From Acidimicrobiales bacterium (lineage in GTDB: Bacteria > Actinomycetota > Acidimicrobiia > Acidimicrobiales > SZUA-35): a stretch of 19,352 nt of DNA. The notes under the pieces are model-generated. The model made no database searches. It was not told the origin of the DNA and saw nothing but the letters and a program-made list of their open reading frames with translations. Each line of letters begins with the position of its first letter. Positions within the stretch are counted from its first letter, which is position 1. Of the stretch, positions 7,054 through 13,868 are shown piece by piece. The translations under genes were made by a program, and so were the position numbers. The stretch is taken from the NCBI GenBank assembly GCA_013003325.1, contig JABDJU010000031.1, positions 1 to 19,352 on the forward strand, given 5' to 3'.

Positions 7054-8694
7054 TTACATCATGCCGCCCATGCCACCCATGCCACCCATGTCGGGCATGC
7101 CGGCTCCGGCGCCTTCGGGTTCGGGCTTGTCGGCGACGAGGCTTTCGGTGGTCAGCAGCAGTGCCGCGATCGAAGCCGCGTTCTGAAGGGCAGCCCTGGT
7201 GACCTTGGCCGGGTCGGTGATTCCGGCCGCAACCAGATCTTCCAACTCGCCCTTGGCAGCGTTGAGACCAACGTTGCCTTCGGCATCCTGCACCCGGGTG
7301 ACCCAGATGGCCCCTTCGAGACCGGCGTTTTCTGCGATGAGACGGGTTGGGGCACCGAGTGCACGCAGCACACTCTCCGCACCCGTCCGCTCGTCACCCT
7401 TGAGCTTCTTGATCGCCTTCTCGACGGCGGGCCTGGCCCGCAGGAGCGCAGTGCCTCCACCGGCGACGACACCCTCTTCGAGGGCAGCACGGGTTGCCGA
7501 CAGCGCATCTTCGATGCGGTGCTTCTTTTCCTTGAGTTCAACCTCGGTGGCGGCGCCGACCTGGACGACGGCGACACCGCCGGCCAGCTTGGCCAGTCGC
7601 TCCTGGAGCTTCTCACGGTCCCAGTCGCTGTCGGTGTTCTCGATTTCGGAGCGGATCTGTGCGATCCGACCATCGACGTCGGCCCTGTCACCGCCACCTT
7701 CGACGATGGTTGTGTTGTCCTTGGTGATCACGACCTTGCGGGCGGTGCCGAGCAGATCCATGGTGGCGCCGTCGAGCTTGAGGCCCACTTCCTCGGCGAT
7801 GACCTGACCGCCGGTGAGGATCGCCATGTCTTGGAGCATGGCCTTACGACGCTCGCCGAAGCCGGGAGCCTTGACGGCCACCGAGGCGAAGGTGCCACGG
7901 ATCTTATTGACCACCAGGGTGGCGAGAGCTTCGCCGTCCACATCTTCGGCGATGATCACAAGCGGCTTGCCGCTCTGCATGACCTTCTCCAGTACCGGGA
8001 GCAGATCCTGCACGTTGCTGATCTTGCCCTGGTTGAACAGGATGTAAGGGTTCTCCAGAACCGCTTCTTGACGGTCGGCGTCGGTGACGAAGTAGGGGCT
8101 GATGAACCCTTTGTCGAACTGCATACCTTCGGTGAAGTCGAGTTCGATGCCGAAGGTGTTCGATTCCTCGATGGTGACAACGCCGTCCTTGCCAACCTTG
8201 TCGATGGCGTCAGCGAGGACCTTACCGACACTGTTGTCGGCGGCGGAGATGGAAGCGACCTGAGCGATCTGCTTCTTGTCCTCGATGGCGATCGAGTTCT
8301 TGCCGATCTCCTCTACAGCTGCCTCGACCGCGGCCTCGATGCCTTTCTTGAGCACCATCGGATTGGCTCCGGCGGCTACGTTCTTGAGCCCTTCTTTGAT
8401 TATCGCCTGGGCCAGCACGGTGGCGGTGGTGGTTCCGTCGCCGGCCACGTCGTTCGTCTTGGTGGCGACCTCTTTGACCAGCTGGGCGCCCATGTTCTCA
8501 AACGGGTCGTCGAGTTCGATCTCGCGAGCGATCGACACACCATCGTTGGTGATCGTGGGGGCGCCGAACTTCTTGTCGAGTACGACGTTGCGACCCTTGG
8601 GACCCAAGGTCACCTTCACCGCATCGGCGAGCTTGTTGACGCCAGCCTCGAGCGCACGGCGCGCTTCATCATCAAATTTCAACATCTTTGCCAT
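7054..8694 (-). CDS. groEL: Chaperonin GroEL (Hsp60)
   Basis: The 546-aa protein is full length and closely matches GroEL along its whole extent. It forms the double-ring ATP-driven folding chamber in the cytoplasm with GroES as lid. Recognisable motifs include V-T-L-G-P-K-G-R-N-V near residue 30, D-G-T-T-T-A-T-V-L-A near 87, and G-I-E-L-D-F-T-E-G in the apical region. The C-terminus ends in Gly-Gly-Met repeats (G-G-M-G-G-M-G-G-M-M), the tail of housekeeping chaperonins, not the His-rich tail of mycobacterial-type GroEL1. The ATG at 8694 is 11 bases after the groES stop, and AAGGAG overlapping that stop gives a strong ribosome site. It is co-transcribed with groES and so controlled by the CIRCE elements upstream. 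Confidence 0.99.
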   Translation of the reverse strand: MAKMLKFDDEARRALEAGVNKLADAVKVTLGPKGRNVVLDKKFGAPTITNDGVSIAREIELDDPFENMGAQLVKEVATKTNDVAGDGTTTATVLAQAIIKEGLKNVAAGANPMVLKKGIEAAVEAAVEEIGKNSIAIEDKKQIAQVASISAADNSVGKVLADAIDKVGKDGVVTIEESNTFGIELDFTEGMQFDKGFISPYFVTDADRQEAVLENPYILFNQGKISNVQDLLPVLEKVMQSGKPLVIIAEDVDGEALATLVVNKIRGTFASVAVKAPGFGERRKAMLQDMAILTGGQVIAEEVGLKLDGATMDLLGTARKVVITKDNTTIVEGGGDRADVDGRIAQIRSEIENTDSDWDREKLQERLAKLAGGVAVVQVGAATEVELKEKKHRIEDALSATRAALEEGVVAGGGTALLRARPAVEKAIKKLKGDERTGAESVLRALGAPTRLIAENAGLEGAIWVTRVQDAEGNVGLNAAKGELEDLVAAGITDPAKVTRAALQNAASIAALLLTTESLVADKPEPEGAGAGMPDMGGMGGMGGMM

Positions 8695-8705
8695 GTGATC
8701 GCTCC

Positions 8706-8993
8706 TTAGCCGAGCTTCGCGAGGATGTCGCGAGCGTTGAGAATGAGGAGATCTTCGCCTTCGACGGTGATCTCGGTACCGCCGTACTTGCTGTACACCA
8801 CGGTGTCGCCGACCGCGACGTCCATGGGAATGAGTTCACCGGCGTCGCTGCGACGGCCGATTCCGACGGCGACGACCTCGCCCTGCTGGGGCTTTTCCTT
8901 GGCGGTGTCAGGAATGACCAAACCGCTAGCGGTGGTTGATTCGGCTTCCTTGGCCCGGACGACAATCCGGTCCTCGAGTGGTTGCAGTTTCAT
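8706..8993 (-). CDS. groES: Co-chaperonin GroES (Hsp10)
   Basis: This 95-aa co-chaperonin caps the GroEL ring. The sequence shows the typical start K-L-Q-P-L-E-D-R-I-V-V, the mobile loop (E-A-E-S-T-T-A-S-G-L-V-I-P-D-T-A), and the conserved G-D-T-V-V-Y-S-K-Y-G-G-T near the end. The ATG at 8993 has GGAGG 9 nt upstream. The gene leads the groES-groEL operon. The 135-bp gap to the PPOX gene upstream carries a promoter and two CIRCE operators, indicating heat-shock control by HrcA. A 5' untranslated region is required here, in contrast with the leaderless genes elsewhere in the window. Confidence 0.99.
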   Translation of the reverse strand: MKLQPLEDRIVVRAKEAESTTASGLVIPDTAKEKPQQGEVVAVGIGRRSDAGELIPMDVAVGDTVVYSKYGGTEITVEGEDLLILNARDILAKLG

Positions 8994-9015
8994 TCGTGCG
9001 AGCCTCCATTGGCGA

Positions 9016-9042
9016 TTAGCACTCTCATTGGACGAGTGATAA
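9016..9042 (-). promoter_or_regulatory. CIRCE element 1 (HrcA operator) of groESL
   Basis: TTAGCACTC, 9 nt, then GAGTGATAA on the plus strand matches the CIRCE consensus TTAGCACTC-N9-GAGTGCTAA at 17 of 18 arm positions. It overlaps or directly follows the predicted transcription start of groES, the usual repressor position. Confidence 0.95.
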
Positions 9043-9070
9043 TGCTAGAAATTGGTTCGCCGATCGCCAA
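9042..9070 (-). promoter_or_regulatory. Predicted groESL promoter
   Basis: On the minus strand, TTGGCG (9065-9070) as -35 and TAGCAT (9042-9047) as -10 are separated by exactly 17 nt. The expected start point falls inside CIRCE element 1, so HrcA bound there would block initiation. Confidence 0.65.
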
Positions 9071-9087
9071 CGCCCCGACCACGGTTT

Positions 9088-9114
9088 TTGGCAATCTCTC
9101 GTCGAGAGTGCCAA
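9088..9114 (-). promoter_or_regulatory. CIRCE element 2 (second HrcA operator)
   Basis: TTGGCAATC, 9 nt, then GAGTGCCAA keeps the exact arm-spacer-arm geometry of CIRCE, with a few substitutions from the consensus arms. It lies upstream of the predicted -35 box, in the same 135-bp gap as element 1. Confidence 0.8.
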
Positions 9115-9128
9115 CGCTGCTCTTGACC

Positions 9129-9524
9129 TCAGCCCATCTGGGTGGTGTGCTCGGGGGTCACCACCATCACGACCCGTTCGTCGCCGGGGAGATGGAACGG
9201 ATACTCATCAACCCCCATGTATTTTCTGGCCATGCTGTCGATGAAGGCGTGGTCGCTGTCGTCGTCGACCCTGGTCACCGACCCGCGGATCTCGAGGTAG
9301 CGATAGGGATTGTCGGGATCGGTTGCGCTGAGTGCAACTGAGGGGGCGGCCTGGAGGTTGCGAAACTTCTGACGTCCCCGGGTGAGTGAGAAGCAGATGT
9401 TGCCCTGTCCGTCGGTGCCGGCCCACACCGGAGTGCTCTGAGGATCGCCGTCGGGTCCGATCGTCGCAACGTGCCAAAACGCAGGCTTGGACAGGATGTC
9501 GGCGTAGGTCTCGGGAATCGTCAT
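9129..9524 (-). CDS. Pyridoxamine 5'-phosphate oxidase-fold (PPOX) flavin/F420-type protein
   Basis: The 131-aa split beta-barrel protein shows the family pattern: A-F-W-H-V-A-T-I-G-P-D-G-D-P-Q-S-T-P-V-W at the N-terminus, then F-S-L-T-R-G-R-Q-K-F-R-N-L, P-S-V-A-L-S-A-T-D-P-D-N-P-Y-R-Y-L-E-I-R-G-S-V, and a final hydrophobic strand V-V-M-V-V-T-P-E. Short single-domain members of this size in actinobacteria often bind F420 or FMN and reduce small molecules, but the cofactor cannot be settled from sequence by eye. The ATG at 9524 overlaps the tsaD stop as ATGA, so translation is probably coupled to tsaD. The gene sits between tsaD and groES, a place that is empty in the classic actinobacterial cluster. 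Its role there is unknown. Confidence 0.88.
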   Translation of the reverse strand: MTIPETYADILSKPAFWHVATIGPDGDPQSTPVWAGTDGQGNICFSLTRGRQKFRNLQAAPSVALSATDPDNPYRYLEIRGSVTRVDDDSDHAFIDSMARKYMGVDEYPFHLPGDERVVMVVTPEHTTQMG

Positions 9525-10528
9525 GCCCGTGAGCCTAGGCGGAGGTTGGGGGTTGCGCCCGTGTCGAGTGGGGTTGGTCCATCAGCCCTGAGTCGCCAGT
9601 CCGCCGCGGCCGCGATCATGGCGGCGTTGTCGGTGCAGAACTGCCGAGCGGGCACGAGCCCATCGACCCCCCGGGCGTCGCACTCGGCTGCGAAGCGTTG
9701 TCTGAGGGCGGAGTTGGCGGCTACTCCCCCGCCCAGGCAGGCCGTCGCGACACCAAACCGGTCGACCGCCAGCATGCACTTGGAAACCAACACATCGACG
9801 ACCGCCTCCTGGAACCCGGCGGCCAGCGCATCGTTGGGCGTGTCGGGATGTTTGCGCACGTAGTTGATCACCGCCGTCTTCATGCCACTGAAACTGAAGT
9901 CGAGCGTTCCGTCCATCATGCCCCGGGGAAAGTGGATCGGTTCTCCCTCGAAGTTTTCGGCGATTCGGTCGATCACCGGTCCCCCCGGGTACCCGAGCCC
10001 GAGATAGCGGGCCACCTTGTCGAAGGCCTCGCCGGCAGCGTCGTCGATCGTGGACCCGACCACGTCGTAGTCGCCTCGCGCCCTCACATGCACGATCGAT
10101 GTATGGCCGCCGCTTACCAGCATCGTGATCAGGGGCGGCTCGATGTCGGGACGCTCTAGAAAGGCGGCGAACAGATGGCCCTCCAGATGGTTGACCCCCA
10201 CGTAGGGCTTGTTCCACGCCAGCGCCAGAGTCTTGGCCGCAGTTACCCCGACCAGCAGTGCTCCATTGAGGCCGGGGCCGTTGGTGGCCGCCACTGCGGC
10301 GAGATCGGTGGGGGATACCTCCGCCTCCTCGAGGGCCTGCTCCAGCACCGGCTCGAGCGTTTCGAGATGGGACCGGCTGGCTATCTCGGGCACGACCCCA
10401 CCGAACCGAGCGTGCAGGTCGATCTGACTCGACACCACGTTGGAGAGCATTTCAGTGCCGTCGGCCACGACCGCAACGCTGGTCTCATCGCAACTGGTCT
10501 CGATCGCGAGAATCAGGTTTCTAGTCAC
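9521..10528 (-). CDS. tsaD: tRNA N6-adenosine threonylcarbamoyltransferase TsaD
   Basis: The 335-aa product transfers the threonylcarbamoyl group to A37 of ANN-decoding tRNAs, working with TsaB and TsaE (also encoded here) and a TsaC-type synthase not seen here. ASKHA-fold motifs are I-L-A-I-E-T-S-C-D-E-T-S at residues 6-17, V-P-E-I-A-S-R-S-H near 46, the metal motif His114-L-E-G-His118, L-V-S-G-G-H-T, G-G-V-A-A-N-S-A-L-R, and C-T-D-N-A-A-M-I-A near the end. The GTG at 10528 is chosen because it gives the family's normal start, with G-A-G-G upstream. It overlaps the rimI stop by 8 nt. The open frame further upstream lies inside rimI and has no family similarity. The gene is expected to be essential. 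Confidence 0.98.
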   Translation of the reverse strand: MTRNLILAIETSCDETSVAVVADGTEMLSNVVSSQIDLHARFGGVVPEIASRSHLETLEPVLEQALEEAEVSPTDLAAVAATNGPGLNGALLVGVTAAKTLALAWNKPYVGVNHLEGHLFAAFLERPDIEPPLITMLVSGGHTSIVHVRARGDYDVVGSTIDDAAGEAFDKVARYLGLGYPGGPVIDRIAENFEGEPIHFPRGMMDGTLDFSFSGMKTAVINYVRKHPDTPNDALAAGFQEAVVDVLVSKCMLAVDRFGVATACLGGGVAANSALRQRFAAECDARGVDGLVPARQFCTDNAAMIAAAADWRLRADGPTPLDTGATPNLRLGSRA

Positions 10529-11045
10529 CGGCCTCACCGGACCTTCCGCCCAACCGCAAGAGGACGGCGGCGTAGTCGGCGCTGTCGATGTCGTGGGCCC
10601 AGAGGATGAGCGCATCTTCGCCGTCGGGGTAGTACCTGGACCTGATGCCCACCGGACCGAGCCTGAAATGTCGGTACAGAGCGATGGCGGCCATATTGCC
10701 GCGGCGAACCTCGAGGGTTGCCTGACGCCCTCCCTGAGCGACGCATCGCATCAGGAGTTCAGCGAGGAGCGCCCGCCCATACCCGCGACCCCGCACTGCC
10801 GGATCCACCGCCACGTTCATCACGTGCACGTCTTCACCCACGAACATGGCGCCTGCGAACCCCACGACGGCGTCGTCGACCAGCCCGACGATCCAATGGC
10901 GTTCGGAAGGGCTCATTCTCAGTTCACCCTCGAAGAGCGAGCGCGACCAAGGGTTCGGATTCGACGCTTGTTCAATACCGGCGACAGCGTCGAGGTCGTC
11001 GCTGGCGAGTTCGCGGACGGTCAGAGCCGTGACCTCGGATCTCAC
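10521..11045 (-). CDS. rimI: GNAT acetyltransferase RimI-like (ribosomal protein S18 / protein N-terminal alanine acetyltransferase)
   Basis: The 174-aa GNAT-fold enzyme should move acetyl from acetyl-CoA to protein N-termini, classically ribosomal protein bS18. The acetyl-CoA loop is V-R-G-R-G-Y-G-R-A-L-L. Strand 4 reads V-H-V-M-N-V-A-V-D-P, then E-V-R-R-G-N-M-A-A-I-A-L-Y-R-H-F, and the typical C-terminal Y-Y-P-D-G-E-D-A-L-I-L. Position between tsaB and tsaD is the conserved place for rimI in actinobacteria. The GTG at 11045 overlaps the tsaB stop as GTGA, so starting there needs no separate ribosome site. The C-terminal tail (L-G-G-R-S-G-E-A-G-D) runs over the tsaD start. The substrate is inferred from context. 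Confidence 0.95.
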   Translation of the reverse strand: MRSEVTALTVRELASDDLDAVAGIEQASNPNPWSRSLFEGELRMSPSERHWIVGLVDDAVVGFAGAMFVGEDVHVMNVAVDPAVRGRGYGRALLAELLMRCVAQGGRQATLEVRRGNMAAIALYRHFRLGPVGIRSRYYPDGEDALILWAHDIDSADYAAVLLRLGGRSGEAGD

Positions 11046-11695
11046 GACGAGTCACCGCCGGGACGCGTTTTGATGTTGATGGCGGCGTCGGGCTCCCGCA
11101 GGTAGAGGGGCTGGATCTCGGTCCCTGGCTCGCCCGAACGGTCAGGAGTGAGTAGGGCTGCGGCCGCCACGTTTGGCACGATGCCTGGGGCGACCTCGGC
11201 GACGGCAGCGAACTCATCTCGGTAACGATCGGCCCCATCACCGACACACAAAGTCTCGGCGGGCAGCACCCGAACGAGCTCGTCGGGAGACATGACCAAC
11301 GGCGGGCCCCCGGTGGTCGTGTTGGCCGCAAATACCTGATTGCGGCGAGCGTCGACCACGGCGAACACCGGGCCGCGGTGGTCGGGGGCTGCCAAGGCCA
11401 GAAGCTCGAACGAGGTGATCGAGACAACGGGAACACTCAGCGCGAACGCCAGCGTCTTGGCCGTGGTGATCCCAACACGCATTCCCGTGTACCGACCCGG
11501 ACCGACGTCGACAACGATCCGATCCACGTCGGCCAGCGTGCGACCGGCCTCGTCGAGCACCGCCTGAACCATCGGGGTCATCTCTTCGGCATGGCGGCGG
11601 TCGGTGAGGCTGGAGCACTTGGCCAGAACCGTTCCGTCGGTCCCGACCGCCACTCCCACCAGAGCCGTCGATGATGTGAGGGCGAGGGTGATCAA
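11042..11695 (-). CDS. tsaB: tRNA threonylcarbamoyladenosine biosynthesis protein TsaB
   Basis: The 217-aa ASKHA-fold protein is the non-catalytic partner that binds TsaD and TsaE during t6A synthesis. The family signature G-P-G-R-Y-T-G-M-R-V-G-I-T-T-A-K-T-L-A lies around residues 65-83, and the N-terminal strand reads L-A-L-T-S-S-T. In many TsaB proteins an Asp follows this first strand, so the T-S-S-T form is slightly altered, which fits a non-catalytic role. The start is a TTG at 11695 that overlaps the tsaE stop as TTGA. No ATG or GTG nearby fits better, so initiation probably depends on coupling from tsaE. The product closes just upstream of rimI. Confidence 0.95.
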   Translation of the reverse strand: MITLALTSSTALVGVAVGTDGTVLAKCSSLTDRRHAEEMTPMVQAVLDEAGRTLADVDRIVVDVGPGRYTGMRVGITTAKTLAFALSVPVVSITSFELLALAAPDHRGPVFAVVDARRNQVFAANTTTGGPPLVMSPDELVRVLPAETLCVGDGADRYRDEFAAVAEVAPGIVPNVAAAALLTPDRSGEPGTEIQPLYLREPDAAINIKTRPGGDSS

Positions 11696-12177
11696 GGCTT
11701 GAATCCCTTCAGCCGGGCGCGCCAGTTGTCAACGGATGCGCCGATCGCCTCTATGGCGATGCGTCGCCGGCCGATCGGGTCGTCAGGGTCGACGGCAATA
11801 CGGACGATGAGCCGCTCGCAAGGCAAAACGTCTTCGATCCTGTCACCCCACTCGATGATCGTCACGCCGCTGTCGATCAGCTCGGGCAGATCGAGGTCGA
11901 GGGTCTCGGCCAGGTCGTCGAGTCGATACACGTCCAGGTGATGGAGCGGTTCCCTTCCCGAGTATTGCTGATGGAGCGCAAAGGTGGGGCTGGTCACGTG
12001 CTCGACCACCCCGAGGCCCTGGGCCACGCCCTTGGCGAACTGGGTCTTGCCCGCTCCAAGCTCACCGGCGAGAACCACGAGATCGCCGGACTCGAGCCGT
12101 TCGGCCAAGCGAGCCGCCAGGCGGCGGGTGTGATCGGGCGACTCGGACAGCAGGGATGCAAGCACAACGGAGGACAC
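11692..12177 (-). CDS. tsaE: tRNA threonylcarbamoyladenosine biosynthesis ATPase TsaE
   Basis: The product, about 161 aa, is the P-loop ATPase of the t6A machinery. Walker A is G-E-L-G-A-G-K-T at residues 38-45 with this start, and H-H-L-D-V-Y-R-L-D-D carries the second family motif, followed by I-E-W-G-D-R. The start is uncertain. GTG 12177 gives a normal family length and avoids the divergent dehydratase start, and GTG 12165 is the alternative; no Shine-Dalgarno supports either. The open frame beyond 12177 overlaps the divergent gene and is not family-like. It is the first gene of the block on this strand as it stands. A promoter must lie in the 23-bp gap to the divergent gene or overlap it. 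Confidence 0.93.
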   Translation of the reverse strand: MSSVVLASLLSESPDHTRRLAARLAERLESGDLVVLAGELGAGKTQFAKGVAQGLGVVEHVTSPTFALHQQYSGREPLHHLDVYRLDDLAETLDLDLPELIDSGVTIIEWGDRIEDVLPCERLIVRIAVDPDDPIGRRRIAIEAIGASVDNWRARLKGFKP

Positions 12178-12185
12178 GACCCAGT

Positions 12186-12191
12186 TAGTCT
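12186..12191 (+). promoter_or_regulatory. Putative -10 hexamer (TAGTCT) of dehydratase gene
   Basis: TAGTCT lies 9 nt before the ATG at 12201, allowing a leaderless or nearly leaderless mRNA. The same hexamer precedes the macro-domain gene. It lies in the 23-bp divergent gap with tsaE, so the two promoters must overlap. Confidence 0.45.
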
Positions 12192-12200
12192 GCCTTGACA

Positions 12201-13142
12201 ATGACCCCACCCAGCGAGATATCTGGCCCATCGATTCCGATCCGGCCAGCCGATGTCGAGGCGGCCGCCGGCCGGATTCAGCCTCGCCTGCGCCGCACCC
12301 CTGTGCTGGAAGACCGCGGCGTGGTCTACAAGTTGGAGCTGCTCCAGCACAGCGGCACATTCAAGGCGCGCGGAGCAACCCACGCCTTGCTGCAGGGCAT
12401 CGATCGCGGGGAGGTCGGAGACGACGGCGTCGTCGCCGCATCGGGCGGCAACCACGGGGCGGCGGTCGCATGGGCGGCTCGGGAGCTCGGGGTGCCGGCT
12501 CACATCTTCGTGCCCACGATCTCGGCGCCGACCAAGGTCGAACGCTTGCGGTCCTATGGCGCCATCGTGCACCAGGTCGGCAGCGTGTATTCGGAGTCCC
12601 TGGCCGCGAGCGAGCAGTTCGTCGCGTCCCGGGGCGGGTTCAGCGTTCATGCCTACGAATCGCCCGACGTGGTGATGGGAGCTGGAACCTGTGCCATGGA
12701 GATGGAACAGGATGCCGGGCCGATCGACACCGTCTTCGTGTCGTGTGGCGGAGGTGGCCTCGCGGCCGGAACGGCCGCATGGTTCGACGGCCGCACAGAA
12801 CTCGTGATCTGTGAGACCGAGACCACCAATGCCTTCTCTGCGTCAGTCGCGGCCGGGCATCGGGTGGAAGTGGAGGTATCCGGCATCGCCGCTGACGCGC
12901 TGGGCGCCACCAGCATCGGCGAGCTCGCCTGGGGCGTTCTGGGCGCAGCAACACCAACGAGCATTACGGTGACCGACGAGGCCACGCTCGCGGCGCGTCA
13001 GTGGATGTGGGATGAGTTCCGCCTCTTGGTCGAGCCCTCTGCGGCAGTTGCTGTGGCTGCGTTATTGAGCGGCCGTTTCGACACGCATGAGAAACGGGTC
13101 GGCATCATTGTCTGCGGTGCCAACACCGGCACACTGGGCTGA
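12201..13142 (+). CDS. PLP-dependent serine/threonine dehydratase-like enzyme (fold type II)
   Basis: The 313-aa product belongs to the threonine dehydratase/serine racemase branch of fold type II PLP enzymes. These deaminate Ser or Thr to the 2-oxo acid, or racemise Ser. The PLP lysine is Lys55 in S-G-T-F-K-A-R-G-A, the substrate-carboxylate loop is S-G-G-N-H-G at 81-86, and the phosphate-binding Gly loop is C-G-G-G-G-L at 182-187. There is no C-terminal ACT regulatory domain, so it is the short, biosynthetically unregulated (catabolic or racemase) type. The ATG at 12201 is preferred to the TTG at 12195, which would encode only two extra residues. The gene starts the block that separates tsaE from alr. 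Exact substrate is uncertain. Confidence 0.9.
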   Translation: MTPPSEISGPSIPIRPADVEAAAGRIQPRLRRTPVLEDRGVVYKLELLQHSGTFKARGATHALLQGIDRGEVGDDGVVAASGGNHGAAVAWAARELGVPAHIFVPTISAPTKVERLRSYGAIVHQVGSVYSESLAASEQFVASRGGFSVHAYESPDVVMGAGTCAMEMEQDAGPIDTVFVSCGGGGLAAGTAAWFDGRTELVICETETTNAFSASVAAGHRVEVEVSGIAADALGATSIGELAWGVLGAATPTSITVTDEATLAARQWMWDEFRLLVEPSAAVAVAALLSGRFDTHEKRVGIIVCGANTGTLG

Positions 13143-13143
13143 C

Positions 13144-13299
13144 TCAACCTTGTTCGGCTGGCGGATGTTTCATCGCCGCCGTCGCACCGGGCTCTTTGGG
13201 GTCTTCCACCGGATCAGCGGAGCCGCCGGGTTCAAGCTCCTTGTCAGGTGCGTCGGTGTTCTGCGGCACGCCATGTGTGTCGCTCTGTTGTGCTCCCAT
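13144..13299 (-). CDS. Small acidic protein, 51 aa (third of a three-gene cluster)
   Basis: The ORF runs from ATG 13299 to a TGA at 13144, 1 nt from the convergent dehydratase stop. An A-G-A-G-G stretch lies about 8 nt upstream of the ATG, a usable ribosome site. The predicted peptide begins M-G-A-Q-Q-S-D-T-H-G and is rich in Pro, Glu, Asp and Gly (for example D-K-E-L-E-P-G-G-S-A-D-P-V-E-D-P-K-E-P). It looks disordered, without membrane segment or signal. I do not recognise a family. Evidence that it is real is its ribosome site, GC-biased third codon positions, and its place in a row of similar ORFs. The three ORFs share composition but not clear sequence identity. Confidence 0.5.
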   Translation of the reverse strand: MGAQQSDTHGVPQNTDAPDKELEPGGSADPVEDPKEPGATAAMKHPPAEQG

Positions 13300-13365
13300 A
13301 GGTGGGTCCTCTCGTTATCTAGACGGTGGTGTCCGACATGACGATGTCTGCATCGTCCTGACGGC

Positions 13366-13533
13366 TTAGGAATGGTCGTCCCTGCCCATCACTTCCTCAG
13401 GCGATACCTCGAGCGGGTCGAGCGAAGCGTCCCCGTCGTCGTCGACGTCGAGGACATCGTCGGGATCATCGGCCGACGACTCTTTCGGTGTAGGCGAGTC
13501 GGGGTGTGGTTGCGGGATCGGAATGTTTGACAT
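13366..13533 (-). CDS. Small acidic protein, 55 aa (second of a three-gene cluster)
   Basis: The ORF runs from ATG 13533 to the TAA at 13366. A strong GGAGG ribosome site ends 4 nt before the ATG, the best support for translation in this stretch. The peptide starts M-S-N-I-P-I-P-Q-P-H-P and then becomes very acidic (A-D-D-P-D-D-V-L-D-V-D-D-D-G-D-A-S-L-D-P-L-E-V). Third codon positions are mostly G or C, like real genes here. No known domain is recognised. A Ca-binding or partner-binding role could be imagined for an Asp-rich disordered peptide, but nothing in the sequence settles this. The GAGGACCCA motif before its start also precedes the next ORF. Confidence 0.6.
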   Translation of the reverse strand: MSNIPIPQPHPDSPTPKESSADDPDDVLDVDDDGDASLDPLEVSPEEVMGRDDHS

Positions 13534-13578
13534 GGGTCCTCCACGGGCTGGGTCTTCAGAAGTGGCTTGTTGGGCCCA

Positions 13579-13749
13579 TCACGACGATTGTGGTTCGTTT
13601 CTCTTACTTCCATTGTCGTCGTGACGATGGGCCGGGTCCTCTATGAGTTCGGCAAGATCACGGTTGTCGTCGCCGACGTCGGAGCCGGTCTCCGAAGGCA
13701 CCTTCTCGGCGTTGTCGGCTTTTTTCGTCTTCGGTTCTGGAACTGCCAT
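13579..13749 (-). CDS. Small charged protein, 56 aa (first of a three-gene cluster)
   Basis: The ORF runs from ATG 13749 to a TGA at 13579. The peptide begins M-A-V-P-E-P-K-T-K-K-A-D-N-A-E-K-V and is highly charged throughout (G-S-D-V-G-D-D-N-R-D-L-A-E-L-I-E-D-P). Only a short stretch (D-L-A-E-L-I-E) could form a helix. There is no Shine-Dalgarno, but TAGACC lies 6 nt before the ATG, so the mRNA may be leaderless, as expected for a first gene, while the two ORFs downstream carry ribosome sites. No family recognised. A plus-strand ORF crosses this region (13567-13833), but its non-ATG start and composition make it less likely. Confidence 0.5.
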   Translation of the reverse strand: MAVPEPKTKKADNAEKVPSETGSDVGDDNRDLAELIEDPAHRHDDNGSKRNEPQSS

Positions 13750-13868
13750 GCAATAGGTCTACCCATCTGGACCCACCGCAAACCTGACCGAGACGAACCG
13801 GCGCAGAACCGTGGGCGCTCAGCGGCTAGATAGCGAGGTCCTTCCGGTGCAATCCTAAGGTGGGTGCG
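13750..13868. promoter_or_regulatory. Divergent promoter region between small-ORF cluster and CoA transferase
   Basis: This 119-bp gap should carry promoters for both directions. Rightward, TAAGGT (13856-13861) lies 7 nt before the CoA-transferase ATG at 13869. Leftward, TAGACC lies 6 nt before the ATG at 13749. No convincing -35 hexamers or inverted repeats were found. Confidence 0.45.

Noticed and set aside
7060..7092. Short tandem repeat (ATGCCACCC-like) at the groEL 3' end
   Set aside because: It encodes the Gly-Gly-Met tail of GroEL and needs no other explanation.
6840..7202. Plus-strand ORFs across the groEL 3' end and the hairpin zone
   Set aside because: They translate repeats and a hairpin, have low-complexity Gly/Pro/Arg composition, and overlap the groEL tail antisense.
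7519..8709. A long plus-strand ORF (396 aa) opposite groEL
   Set aside because: It is the antisense shadow of the highly conserved groEL in a GC-rich genome. Its composition (many Asp, Gly, Val, His) is typical of such shadows.
9522..9537. TAGGCT 7 nt before the PPOX ATG, matching the leaderless pattern
   Set aside because: The start codon overlaps the tsaD stop as ATGA, so coupled translation within the operon is the simpler reading. An internal promoter remains possible.
13567..13833. An 88-aa plus-strand ORF with hydrophobic stretches
   Set aside because: It lacks an ATG at its start and has no ribosome site. The opposite strand offers an ATG ORF with gene-like composition over the same bases.
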